A program made the translations under genes and the position numbers. 64,000 nt of DNA from Vampirovibrio chlorellavorus. Lineage in GTDB: Bacteria > Cyanobacteriota > Vampirovibrionia > Vampirovibrionales > Vampirovibrionaceae. The stretch covers positions 744,001 to 808,000 of the forward strand of contig QFWI01000008.1 of NCBI GenBank assembly GCA_003149345.1, in the 5' to 3' direction. This document shows, piece after piece, positions 56,101 through 64,000 of the stretch; position 1 is the stretch's first letter; each line of letters begins with the position of its first letter. Below the pieces are notes generated by a model. It worked only from the letters and a program-made list of their open reading frames with translations. It searched no databases and had not been told where the DNA came from.

Positions 56101-56289
56101 ATGACCCAAGAGGAATTAAACACACTACTGGCCGGTGAAGAACTGCTACGCACCCTGGACGTTAAAACCCTGGTGCTGGATATTGTTCGGGAAATGCCAG
56201 AGGAAGAGATGCTGACCATCTTCTGGGACAAGCTGCCGCAGTTAAAGCAGGAATTCGTCAAAGATTACCTGTATATGAAACGCTCGTAA
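56101..56289 (+). CDS. Small acidic protein, unknown
   Basis: A 62-residue acidic helical protein (MTQEELNTLLAGEELLRTLD at the N-terminus, MKRS at the end). A purine-rich ribosome binding site (AGGATAGAG) lies about 15 bases upstream, and a TATAAT box lies at about 55880. No family is recognised. Confidence 0.5.
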   Translation: MTQEELNTLLAGEELLRTLDVKTLVLDIVREMPEEEMLTIFWDKLPQLKQEFVKDYLYMKRS

Positions 56290-56346
56290 GGCTGCGTTCT
56301 TACAACACTTTTTGGAAAGCCCACCCAGCTCCACCGTTTTGGACGT

Positions 56347-56709
56347 TTACTCGGGTTTGCCCGTGTACACGCTCACCATCCAGCGCTTGGGCAGTATTTG
56401 ATACTGTTTTAAAGACACCCAGGCCCCTTGCCCAATCTTGATGGGGGTAATGAACAACTGGATATCATTTAGCATCAGCGGGCCTAGCTTTTGACAGCGC
56501 AGGCTGACATCGTGCTTGATATTTTCACTTTGCCGATAAATAAATTGGGCTTTGCCTTTAAACAGCTGAGCCTCACTTCCCGTTCCCGTCACTACGCATT
56601 CATCCCGCAAGGTTTTGGGATGCCGGGCATCGTTGACCAACACGCCAAGGCCCAGGAAAAACAGGACAAACGGGCCAAACATCAAAAATAATGTCAGTTT
56701 GCGATTCAT
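56347..56709 (-). CDS. Membrane-anchored protein of unknown function
   Basis: 120 residues from ATG 56709, seven bases after AGGAG. One hydrophobic anchor (LTLFLMFGPFVLFFLGLGVLV) is followed by a small periplasmic beta-rich domain with two cysteines (DECVVTG and SLRCQKL) that could form a disulfide. No family is recognised. It is divergent from metH. Confidence 0.65.
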   Translation of the reverse strand: MNRKLTLFLMFGPFVLFFLGLGVLVNDARHPKTLRDECVVTGTGSEAQLFKGKAQFIYRQSENIKHDVSLRCQKLGPLMLNDIQLFITPIKIGQGAWVSLKQYQILPKRWMVSVYTGKPE

Positions 56710-56772
56710 GAACCGGCTCCTTTTAAAGGTAGAGGTTAAAGGAAATAAGGCACTAGGGCTCAACTAAAAAGT

Positions 56773-56801
56773 TTGAATTGAAACAGGATGAGGCGTATGA
56801 T
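56773..56801 (+). promoter_or_regulatory. Promoter of metH
   Basis: TTGAAT at 56773-56778 and TATGAT at 56796-56801 are 17 bases apart. Transcription would start near 56808. That falls after the upstream in-frame TTG (56778), which argues for the ATG at 56841 as the metH start. There is no room for a cobalamin riboswitch between this promoter and the gene. Confidence 0.5.
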
Positions 56802-56840
56802 GGTCTGGTAAGTAGTGTTGTTGTTTATTATTCATCAAAA

Positions 56841-59800
56841 ATGCCCACATTGCACCCTCATGCGTCCGATCATTCCTTCTTTAGGCAGTGTCAGGAAAAG
56901 GTACTGCTGTTTGATGGCGGTATGGGCAGCATGTTACAGACCTATCCGCTGACCGAAGATGACTTTGAGGGGCTGGAAGGCTGTAACGAGATTCTGGTGC
57001 GCACCCGACCCCAGGTGATTCAGGAAATCCATGCGGCCTACTTTGAGGCGGGGGCCGATGTGGTGGAAACCAACAGCTTTGGTTCGGCTTCTATTGTGTT
57101 GGCGGAATATGACATTGCCAATCAGGCTTACGATTTGAGCTTTCGGGCGGCTAAAATCGCCAAGGACGTGGCCCTGGACTTCAGCACCAAGAATGGCAAA
57201 CCCCGCTTTGTGGCTGGTTCCATTGGCCCCACTACCAAATTGCCCACCCTGGGCCACATCGCCTACGATGATCTGAAAGCCGCCTACGTCGATCAGGTGC
57301 GTGGACTGGTGGATGGCGGTGCCGACATGCTGCTGATTGAGACCTGTCAGGACTTATTGCAAACCAAGGCCGCTCTGGCAGCGGTCAGCAAGGTGCGTCG
57401 CAGTTTGAATCGCTACATTCCCACCATGGTGCAAGTGACCATTGAAACCACCGGCACCATGCTGGTAGGCATGGACATCGCCTCGGTGGTGACGGCTCTG
57501 CAGCCTTACGATATTGATGTGCTGGGCATGAACTGCGCCACGGGCCCCCAGGAAATGGCCGCCCATGTGCGTTATTTATCCCAAAATAGCCCGTTTTACA
57601 TTTCTTGTCTGCCCAATGCGGGCATTCCCGAAAACGTAGGCGGCAAGGCACACTACCACTTGTCCCCGGAAGATTTAGCCTCCCACCTGAAACACTTCGT
57701 GCAGGATTTGGGCGTGCATATTGTGGGCGGCTGCTGCGGCACTACCCCCAAGCACATTAAAGCCGTAGATAGCCTCATTGGCGGCATGTCCCCGGGACAG
57801 CGCCAACCCAGCTACGAAAACAGCCTGAGCAGCCTGTACACCAGCGTCCCCATGTTTCAGGATCCCCCGCCAGTCCTGGTGGGCGAACGCACCAACTCCA
57901 ACGGCAGCAAAAAATTCCGGGATTTGCTGGCCGAGGACAACTACGACGCCTTGGTGGATATCGGGCGTCACCAACTAGAGCAGGGGGCCCACCTGCTGGA
58001 TGTTTGCACGGCTTATGTTGGCCGGGACGAAGTTAAGGATATGGTGGAAACCATCACCCGCTTCAACGCCCAGCTGGATCTGCCCCTGATGATTGACTCC
58101 ACGGAAGCCCCGGTCATTGAGGCCGCCCTGAAGCTGGTGGCCGGAAAAACCATCGTCAACTCCATCAACCTGGAGGACGGCGAGGAACGGCTGGAAGTCA
58201 TTCTGCCCCTATGCAAAGAGTTTGGGGCCGCCGTGGTGGCTTTAACCATTGATGAAGATGGCATGGCCAAAACCGCTCAACGCAAGTTTGAAATCGCCCA
58301 GCGCATTTATACCCTGGCCACTGAAAAATACGGCATTCAGCCGGGCGATATCGTCTTTGACACCCTCACCTTTACGCTGGGTAGCGGGGATGAGGAGTTC
58401 CGCAAAGCGGGCGTGGAAACCATCGAGGCCATTCGCCTGATTCGGGAGGCCTACCCGGAGGTGGGCTTTGTGCTGGGGATTAGCAATATCAGCTTCGGGC
58501 TCAAGCCTGCCGTGCGCCACGTCCTGAACAGCGTATTCCTGCACTACGCCATGGAAGCCGGGCTGAACATGGCCATCATCAACAGCGCCCACCTGCTGCC
58601 GTTGCATCGCATCAGTGAAAAAGAACGCGAGCTGTGCAGGCAACTGATTTTTGACGAGCGTCAATTTGCCGAGGACGGCACGGTCACTTATGACCCCTTG
58701 TTGGAGCTGATGGCCTATTTTGAGGCCCATGGCGGCACCACCGTTGAGAAAAAACAGAAACAACTGCCCGAGCAAATTGAAGAGCGTCTTAAGTACCGCA
58801 TCATCAATGGGGAAAAAACAGGTCTGGAGCCTGATATCAATCAAGCGCTCACCCAATACCCGGCCCTGACCATTATCAACGATATTTTGCTGGACGGCAT
58901 GAAGACCGTGGGTGAACTTTTCGGCAAGGGGGAAATGCAATTGCCCTTTGTCCTGCAATCTGCGGAAGTGATGAAGGCCTGCGTGGCTCTGCTGGAACCC
59001 CACATGGAGAAGGTGGACGGTGGGCATTCCAAGGGCGTGATGGTGCTGGCCACGGTGAAGGGGGATGTCCATGATATCGGCAAGAACCTGGTGGATATTA
59101 TCCTGACCAACAATGGGTATAAAGTGATTAACCTGGGCATTAAGCAACCCCTGGAAACCATGTTGACGGCCCTGGAAGAGCATAACGCTGATGCCATTGG
59201 CATGAGCGGTCTGTTGGTAAAGTCCACGGCCATTATGAAAGACAATCTCATCGCCATGAAAGAGCGGGGGCTGAACGTGCCCGTGGTGCTGGGCGGGGCC
59301 GCCCTGACCAAGCGCTTTGTGGAGGAAGATTGCCAGAACGTGTATGATGGCCGGGTCTATTACGCCAAGGATGCCTTTTCCGGCTTGTACGCCATGGAAC
59401 TGATTATGGGCAAAGAGACTGCCTCAGGCGCAGGCGAGCTGTCTCCCCCTGCTGAACTCTCCAAAGTACTGGTGGCTCCTGGTGGCGAACCGGTTTATCA
59501 AGCCGTGGGCGAAATCACCATGGGCGGCAGTGGCCTCTCTGCGGATGACCCGGATTACCTGAAGCGCTGCCCGGACATTCGGCAGGATGTGGACATCCCG
59601 CAGCCGCCGTTCTGGGGCACTCGGGTGGTCACTGAACTGGACTTGAACGAGATTTATCCCTACCTGAATCAACAAGCCCTGTTTTCCGGCCAATGGCAGG
59701 TCAAGCGGGGCACCCGTTCCGCCAGGGAACACGAGGCCTTTGTGGCTGAAAAAATCGTGCCCATTCTGGAGAACTTGAAGCGGCAGGTTATTGATGAGCG

Positions 59801-60404
59801 GCTGCTGTTGCCCAAAGTCATTTACGGCTTTTTCCCCTGCCAGTCGGAAGGCAACTCGCTGTTGGTGTATCGTCCGGAACCGTGGCAGCAAAGCGGCACC
59901 AAAGAAGTCTGGGAACGCTTTACCTTCCCTCGGGGTGGACAGAAAAAACTCTGCCTGAGCGACTTTTTCGCTGCCACCGATTCCGACAAAATGGACGTGG
60001 TGGCCCTGCAAATTGTGACCATGGGCCAAGAGGCCTCCAAATACGCCCTGGATTTGTTCAATGCCAACAACTACAGCGATTATCTGTATTTCCACGGCTT
60101 TGGGGTGGAAATGGCCGAGGCATTGGCCGAGTATTGGCACAAGCGGGTTCGGGAAGAATGGGGCATCGCCGGACAGGATGCCGCTGACATCAAACGCCTG
60201 TTTGCCCAGGGCTATCAGGGTTCCCGTTACAGCCCCGGATACCCGGCCTGCCCCAATCTGGAAGATCAAACCCACTTTTTCTCCCTGTTAGCGCCAGAGC
60301 GCATCGGCATTGAACTCAGTGAGGAATTTATGCTGGAGCCGGAGCAGTCCACGTCGGCGCTCATTGTTCACCACCCGCAAGCCCGCTACTTTGACGTGCG
60401 CTAA
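56841..60404 (+). CDS. metH: Cobalamin-dependent methionine synthase
   Basis: A 1187-residue four-module enzyme. The homocysteine-binding barrel has zinc ligands Cys232 (NCATG) and Cys298-299 (GGCCGT). The methyltetrahydrofolate barrel is opened by VGERTNSNGS. The cobalamin domain has GDVHDIGKN, with the axial His at about 744, and a C-terminal SAM-binding activation domain contains YSPGYPACPNL. It moves a methyl group from 5-methyl-tetrahydrofolate to homocysteine via B12. Length and order match E. coli MetH. It requires cobalamin. Confidence 0.97.
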   Translation: MPTLHPHASDHSFFRQCQEKVLLFDGGMGSMLQTYPLTEDDFEGLEGCNEILVRTRPQVIQEIHAAYFEAGADVVETNSFGSASIVLAEYDIANQAYDLSFRAAKIAKDVALDFSTKNGKPRFVAGSIGPTTKLPTLGHIAYDDLKAAYVDQVRGLVDGGADMLLIETCQDLLQTKAALAAVSKVRRSLNRYIPTMVQVTIETTGTMLVGMDIASVVTALQPYDIDVLGMNCATGPQEMAAHVRYLSQNSPFYISCLPNAGIPENVGGKAHYHLSPEDLASHLKHFVQDLGVHIVGGCCGTTPKHIKAVDSLIGGMSPGQRQPSYENSLSSLYTSVPMFQDPPPVLVGERTNSNGSKKFRDLLAEDNYDALVDIGRHQLEQGAHLLDVCTAYVGRDEVKDMVETITRFNAQLDLPLMIDSTEAPVIEAALKLVAGKTIVNSINLEDGEERLEVILPLCKEFGAAVVALTIDEDGMAKTAQRKFEIAQRIYTLATEKYGIQPGDIVFDTLTFTLGSGDEEFRKAGVETIEAIRLIREAYPEVGFVLGISNISFGLKPAVRHVLNSVFLHYAMEAGLNMAIINSAHLLPLHRISEKERELCRQLIFDERQFAEDGTVTYDPLLELMAYFEAHGGTTVEKKQKQLPEQIEERLKYRIINGEKTGLEPDINQALTQYPALTIINDILLDGMKTVGELFGKGEMQLPFVLQSAEVMKACVALLEPHMEKVDGGHSKGVMVLATVKGDVHDIGKNLVDIILTNNGYKVINLGIKQPLETMLTALEEHNADAIGMSGLLVKSTAIMKDNLIAMKERGLNVPVVLGGAALTKRFVEEDCQNVYDGRVYYAKDAFSGLYAMELIMGKETASGAGELSPPAELSKVLVAPGGEPVYQAVGEITMGGSGLSADDPDYLKRCPDIRQDVDIPQPPFWGTRVVTELDLNEIYPYLNQQALFSGQWQVKRGTRSAREHEAFVAEKIVPILENLKRQVIDERLLLPKVIYGFFPCQSEGNSLLVYRPEPWQQSGTKEVWERFTFPRGGQKKLCLSDFFAATDSDKMDVVALQIVTMGQEASKYALDLFNANNYSDYLYFHGFGVEMAEALAEYWHKRVREEWGIAGQDAADIKRLFAQGYQGSRYSPGYPACPNLEDQTHFFSLLAPERIGIELSEEFMLEPEQSTSALIVHHPQARYFDVR

Positions 60405-60501
60405 TAAGCCACCCATCCCCAAAAAATGAACTTGGTTGGGACATCAGGGCAGGCCTAGCAAGTATGAACTCCGCAAAGCCCAGAACGTTTAATGACTTTT
60501 A

Positions 60502-60653
60502 TAAAGGCAAGGCTGCCCTTCACAACACGTTTGTAACTGTATGAGTACAGCGAGTTAAAAATGTAGGCTGGGCATCTTTGCCAGAAGCACCATGGGTTTG
60601 TTTGAGCTGCACGCAGTTTTAGAAACATGTTGTGAAGGGCAGCCTTGCCTTTA
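60502..60653. mobile_element. MITE-like element with 31-bp inverted repeats
   Basis: Bases 60502-60532 and 60623-60653 are inverted copies matching at 30 of 31 positions. The similarity extends outward with a one-base indel to AATGA/TCATT. They enclose 90 bp with no coding capacity of note. The whole unit (about 165 bp) resembles a miniature inverted-repeat transposable element or the ends of a deleted insertion sequence. A clear target duplication could not be identified. It occupies most of the gap between metH and the convergent flavin reductase gene. Confidence 0.7.
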
Positions 60654-60770
60654 AAAATCATTTCCATAGCCGACTATTGAGGTTTGATATGGTCACTCTG
60701 CTTTACCTTTCAGGCCTCAATCTGTCATTCCCACACGAGAAAGTCATAGACAAGCAATGGCAGAAAGGGC

Positions 60771-61418
60771 TTATGAGGGTCGGGCCACTTCAAACACATC
60801 CCGCACGGGGCAGTAGGCGGAGCCCGCCAAACGAGCCACCGGTTTGAGCAGGGCCGTATCAATGCGTCCGCCTTGGTACAGGTCTTGGCGCACATGAAAA
60901 CGCACCACGGTTCCCAACACCAGATTGCCGCTGCCCACGCCGCCAGCCCCCACCGGAATGATCTGCTGCAATTTACACTCCAGACTGACCGGTGATTCCA
61001 ACACCCGGGGCGGTTGAACCACCTCGGAGGGGACCGGTGTTAACCCGGCTTGCTCGAATTCACTGACCCCAAAGGGAAACTCACCCGCCGTGGCGTTCAT
61101 GGGACTGACAATATCCTCACTGACCACGTTGACCACAAACTCTCCAGTGGATTCAATATTAAGCAGGGTGTCCTTTTTCCCCCCGTCGGAACCCCTGACC
61201 ATGGGGCAAAACAAAATGGTGGGCGGATCAGAACAGACCGCCGTAAAAAAACTGAAAGGGGCCAGATTCAGGGCGCCATCCGGGGATTGCGTGGACACAA
61301 AGGCAATGGGCCTGGGCAACACACTGCCAATCAGCAGTTTATAGTTGTCCTGACTGGTATTTCGGGTCGGATCAATGGAAACAAATGGGAAGTCAAAAGG
61401 GTTGCTGGTTTCGCTCAT
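60771..61418 (-). CDS. Flavin reductase-like (FMN-binding) protein
   Basis: About 215 residues of a flavin-reductase-domain protein. It has DNYKLLIGSVLPRPIAFVST, NLAPFSFFTAVCSDPPTILFCP, ESTGEFVVNVVS and GNLVLGTVVRFHV, the split-barrel FMN-binding pattern. It may supply reduced flavin to a monooxygenase or reduce a substrate directly. ATG 61418 (MSETSNPFDF) was chosen by family start. It lies 40 bp after hmgA on the same strand, so a role in aromatic degradation is plausible. Confidence 0.88.
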   Translation of the reverse strand: MSETSNPFDFPFVSIDPTRNTSQDNYKLLIGSVLPRPIAFVSTQSPDGALNLAPFSFFTAVCSDPPTILFCPMVRGSDGGKKDTLLNIESTGEFVVNVVSEDIVSPMNATAGEFPFGVSEFEQAGLTPVPSEVVQPPRVLESPVSLECKLQQIIPVGAGGVGSGNLVLGTVVRFHVRQDLYQGGRIDTALLKPVARLAGSAYCPVRDVFEVARPS

Positions 61419-61458
61419 GGGCTTTGGGCGCTTTCTGTTGGCATTGCCTGGCAAGCGC

Positions 61459-62553
61459 TTATTTTGCTTGCCAGGATAAGTAATACTCTTTCCACTCGGT
61501 GGCCTGGGCGGCCTCGGTCATCCGTAGCGGTTTTTCGGTATCCAGCATCACCGCCACTTCATCGGTGGCCGTTTTTTGCTTGCTGGCTTCCACCGCCCGG
61601 GGGTGCGGCCCGTGATGAATCCCCTGCGGGTGGAAGGTGATCATGCCCGCATCAATGCCATCCCGACTGAAAAAGTTGCCCGCGTGGTAAAACAGCACCT
61701 CATCGTAATCGATGTTGCGGTGATAAAACGGCACCCGTTCCGCTTCCGGGTCTTCCTCCAGGGGGCGAGGCACAAAGGAGCAGATCACAAACCCCTGTCC
61801 CTGAAAGGTGGTATGTACACTGGGGGCTAGATGCGCCCGGTGGGACATCACCGGCCTGAAGTCACGGATATTGAGCTGCCAGACGGTCAAATCCCCTTTC
61901 CAGCCCACCACATCCATGGGATTAAACGGATAAAACACGGACGTGACCTCATTCAGGCGCTTGATTCGCACCTCCCATTCAGTGTCATCCTGAATGGGCT
62001 GGGGAGTGGGGGTCTTAACCACCGCCGGATCATACAAGGCGTGCTGTCCCATCAGGCCCCGCTCCGGCTGCCGGATGCGGCTAAAGGACTCAATGACCAG
62101 AAAGGCGTTATCCGTGGTCTTGGGCAGCAAGCGATAAGTGGTTCCCCGGGGAATGACAAGATAATCGCCCGGTTCAAACGCCAAGGGGCCAAAGTCAGTC
62201 TCAATCGTCCCGTTGCCCTTGTGAATAAAATAAACTTCATCCCCATCGGCATTGCGGAAGTAAAACGGCATGGCTGCCGTGGGACGGGCAAAATGCACCA
62301 CCACATCCTCGTTATACAGCAGGGGCACCCGATCCAGAATGACGTTGGAGTCAGTGGGCTGAGCAGTCAGGCAGTCAAAGGCCCGGGGCTTCAAAGGGCC
62401 CTCAATCCGACTCCAGCCCGTGGGAGCGTGGGTTCGGTACAGATGCGAAACGGGCCCGTAAAAGCCATCGCGCCCATGCTCCTCTTCAAATGTGCCCTGC
62501 GGCAAGGCCACATGGGCCTGACGCGTCACAATACCCTTTACCAGTGGATACAT
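61459..62553 (-). CDS. hmgA: Homogentisate 1,2-dioxygenase
   Basis: A 364-residue cupin-type iron dioxygenase that opens the homogentisate ring to maleylacetoacetate in tyrosine/phenylalanine breakdown. The iron ligands lie in PFYHRNIDYDEVLFYHAGNF (His, Glu) and FHPQGIHHGPHPRA (His). The N-terminal cupin has VYFIHKGNGTIETDFGPLAFEPGDYLVIPRGT. It belongs to the shorter bacterial branch rather than the 440-residue eukaryotic type. GGAGGGG before the ATG at 62553 fixes the start; upstream codons are spurious. The flavin reductase gene follows. Confidence 0.93.
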   Translation of the reverse strand: MYPLVKGIVTRQAHVALPQGTFEEEHGRDGFYGPVSHLYRTHAPTGWSRIEGPLKPRAFDCLTAQPTDSNVILDRVPLLYNEDVVVHFARPTAAMPFYFRNADGDEVYFIHKGNGTIETDFGPLAFEPGDYLVIPRGTTYRLLPKTTDNAFLVIESFSRIRQPERGLMGQHALYDPAVVKTPTPQPIQDDTEWEVRIKRLNEVTSVFYPFNPMDVVGWKGDLTVWQLNIRDFRPVMSHRAHLAPSVHTTFQGQGFVICSFVPRPLEEDPEAERVPFYHRNIDYDEVLFYHAGNFFSRDGIDAGMITFHPQGIHHGPHPRAVEASKQKTATDEVAVMLDTEKPLRMTEAAQATEWKEYYLSWQAK

Positions 62554-62677
62554 ACGAATGCCCCTCCAATCGATATGACAGAACCACGCCTGATGGGAGC
62601 AGCATAGCAAAAAAAGGCGCCACGCTCCAGCAGAGAACGACCACAAGGGTTGCCCTATGGGCAAAGTGCGCATTGCA

Positions 62678-63022
62678 TTAGCGCTGAGGCAAGGTTAGCC
62701 GGTTTTTCATCGTTTCCAATTGCTGCACCATCACCCGTTGATCGCTGAACATCCGGCTTTGGATATTTTGTAAGTGAGACTGGGCATTACTTAAAGCCCA
62801 AAAGTGAGACAAGTAATCCTGGTGCTGCCGGGATAACGTTGCTTGCGTGGCTTTATGAAGCTCAACCTGATCCTGCTTGAGGGCTTGCAGCGCCGTTAAA
62901 ATTTGCCGTTGATTGTCTAAAACAGTCTGAGCCAAGTTTTTTTCTGGAGATAAAGCACATGCGGACTTTTGGGGAACGGATTGCGCGCGAGAAGGGAATA
63001 AAAAGTTTAGGGAGCCGAACAT
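62678..63022 (-). CDS. Small exported coiled-coil protein, unknown
   Basis: 114 residues from ATG 63022 (AAAGG 10 bases upstream). A short hydrophobic start (MFGSLNFLFPSRAQS) could be a weak signal sequence. The rest is a continuous Gln/Leu-rich helix likely to form a coiled coil. No family is recognised. Its stop is 124 bp from the hmgA start. Confidence 0.5.
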   Translation of the reverse strand: MFGSLNFLFPSRAQSVPQKSACALSPEKNLAQTVLDNQRQILTALQALKQDQVELHKATQATLSRQHQDYLSHFWALSNAQSHLQNIQSRMFSDQRVMVQQLETMKNRLTLPQR

Positions 63023-63204
63023 AACACTGAGAACCTTTATGAGTTGAGTCAACAAGTTTAATTACAATTCATGCTTTAAGCTGCAATTTAGTTTAAATTG
63101 CAGCTTAAAAATTCTCATAAAAATTCCAGGGAGCCAATAGGCATACATTCGGAAATGCCGAAATGATGGAGTCAGACCGGTGAGTCAAGCCGGACTCAAT
63201 TTTT

Positions 63205-63747
63205 TCAAAACTCACCCAGATGAATCGAGGTTCCCCCGGAAATATAGGGCGTTCGCTCCGTTACATTGGGTTGAGGGAGATGGATGGTCAGCAAGGCCTG
63301 CCGAACCGACAGCAGGTACTCGTGCGCGCGCTCTTTCTCCATGGGCAAAAAGGTCTCGGCAATTTTTTTCAATCGATTCTGATCCGGCAGCAACGCCGTA
63401 AATTTGCATTTCTCCACATAATCCACCACCAGGCGATTAAAAGACATCAAGCGTTCTGCGACATGGTGTCGCTCCTCAGGTTGCAACACCCGCAAGTAAT
63501 TAATGGCCGTGTGAAATTCAGGAACGGCATCATACTGTCGCCGTTTGCTTTTGGATTTATATAAAGGCAAAACAACCGCTGAGCCCAGCGATTTCAAATT
63601 TCCCAAGCGAGTATCCGCCTGAAACTGCCGAGTGGCAATCCAGTTAAAACCATTGGCCACCACGGACTGTATTTCCGGCGACAAACCGTTGGTTAGCCTT
63701 ATGGACTCCTGTAACAGTGGATCCTGATCATAAAACCGTTGATTCAT
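63205..63747 (-). CDS. Hypothetical protein
   Basis: 180 residues from ATG 63747. The predicted helical protein has a basic patch (PLYKSKSKRRQYD) and a middle region (FHTAINYLRVLQPEERHHVAERLMSFN). No signal peptide, membrane segment or family is recognised. A GTG at 63780 is in frame. Codon use fits the genome. Confidence 0.6.
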   Translation of the reverse strand: MNQRFYDQDPLLQESIRLTNGLSPEIQSVVANGFNWIATRQFQADTRLGNLKSLGSAVVLPLYKSKSKRRQYDAVPEFHTAINYLRVLQPEERHHVAERLMSFNRLVVDYVEKCKFTALLPDQNRLKKIAETFLPMEKERAHEYLLSVRQALLTIHLPQPNVTERTPYISGGTSIHLGEF

Positions 63748-64000
63748 GCGTTGCCCAGACCTTTTCCCCCGAATACTCACTCAAAAAGACAAAAGCCGCT
63801 TGTCTAAACCCAAAACAGACGTCCTTGCCCCAATTGCCTTTTTCCCAAACCAAGCATTACGAGACTTATTGGTTGAAACCCAGTTACTCCTATTATCATA
63901 GCACAGGATACACCGTGTTCAAGGGTGAAAATAGGATATGGAAGCAATATAAAAAGCTTACAAAATCCGCCAGGCTAAACAGATTTCACGATGGTGTTTC

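Noticed and set aside
56710..56840. Cobalamin riboswitch upstream of metH
   Set aside because: A good promoter lies only about 40 bases before the ATG, which leaves no room for the roughly 200-base riboswitch, and no B12-box was seen.
60455..60847. Short open frames across the inverted repeat between metH and the flavin reductase gene
   Set aside because: They are formed by the two arms of the inverted repeat, mirror each other in part, and lack ribosome binding sites.

Overview
The window looks like a chromosomal segment of a Gram-negative-type bacterium with aerobic metabolism. Most of it is roughly 50-55% G+C with short intergenic gaps. A SepF gene beside a YggS-family gene, a PBS-lyase-type HEAT-repeat protein, prepilin-like proteins, and many long proteins I cannot assign would all suit a non-photosynthetic relative of the Cyanobacteriota (Vampirovibrio/Melainabacteria type). 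That placement is inference from gene content; no rRNA gene is present to settle it.

Left edge (1-4.3 kb): an A+T-rich accessory region ends exactly at the 3' end of a tRNA-Pro(GGG) gene. Next to the tRNA is a tyrosine recombinase with an N-terminal helix-turn-helix. Behind it, on the same strand, lie a cytosine-5 DNA methyltransferase, a DUF262 (ParB/GmrSD-like) protein and a HEPN-type nuclease that runs off the window. This is the best candidate for an undescribed defence system here.

4.3-18.5 kb: an M48 peptidase; two near-identical CxxC-x17-CxxC/RGG zinc-ribbon proteins in opposite orientation around a fatty acid desaturase; an rdgB/methyltransferase pair; hemB; a NarL-type response regulator beside two prepilin-like genes; an aldehyde dehydrogenase followed by a 32-bp-period hairpin array; and an orphan Dam methylase.

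18.5-31.6 kb: an unrecognised 690-residue protein with an exact 102-bp in-frame duplication; a MarC transporter; an SRPBCC protein followed by a CBS protein; a LemA/TPM-domain pair; then a minus-strand electron-transfer cluster (etfB, etfA, ETF-quinone oxidoreductase) that carries electrons from acyl-CoA and related dehydrogenases to quinone; and a glycosyltransferase.

31.7-47 kb: divergent carA and carB (carbamoyl phosphate for pyrimidine and arginine synthesis), a CapK-like ligase, rsmD, a CcdA/thioredoxin pair for thiol-disulfide transfer, a HEAT-repeat gene with its own strong terminator, and a dolichol-phosphate-mannose-synthase-like/GT39-type pair for lipid-linked sugar transfer.

47-64 kb: a SIMPL-domain protein, a large repeat protein with a von Willebrand D-like region, yggS-sepF (cell division), deoB, a DUF2400 protein, metH, an inverted-repeat element resembling a MITE, homogentisate dioxygenase with a flavin reductase (aromatic breakdown), and two small unknown proteins. 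No CRISPR array, rRNA operon or intact insertion sequence was seen.
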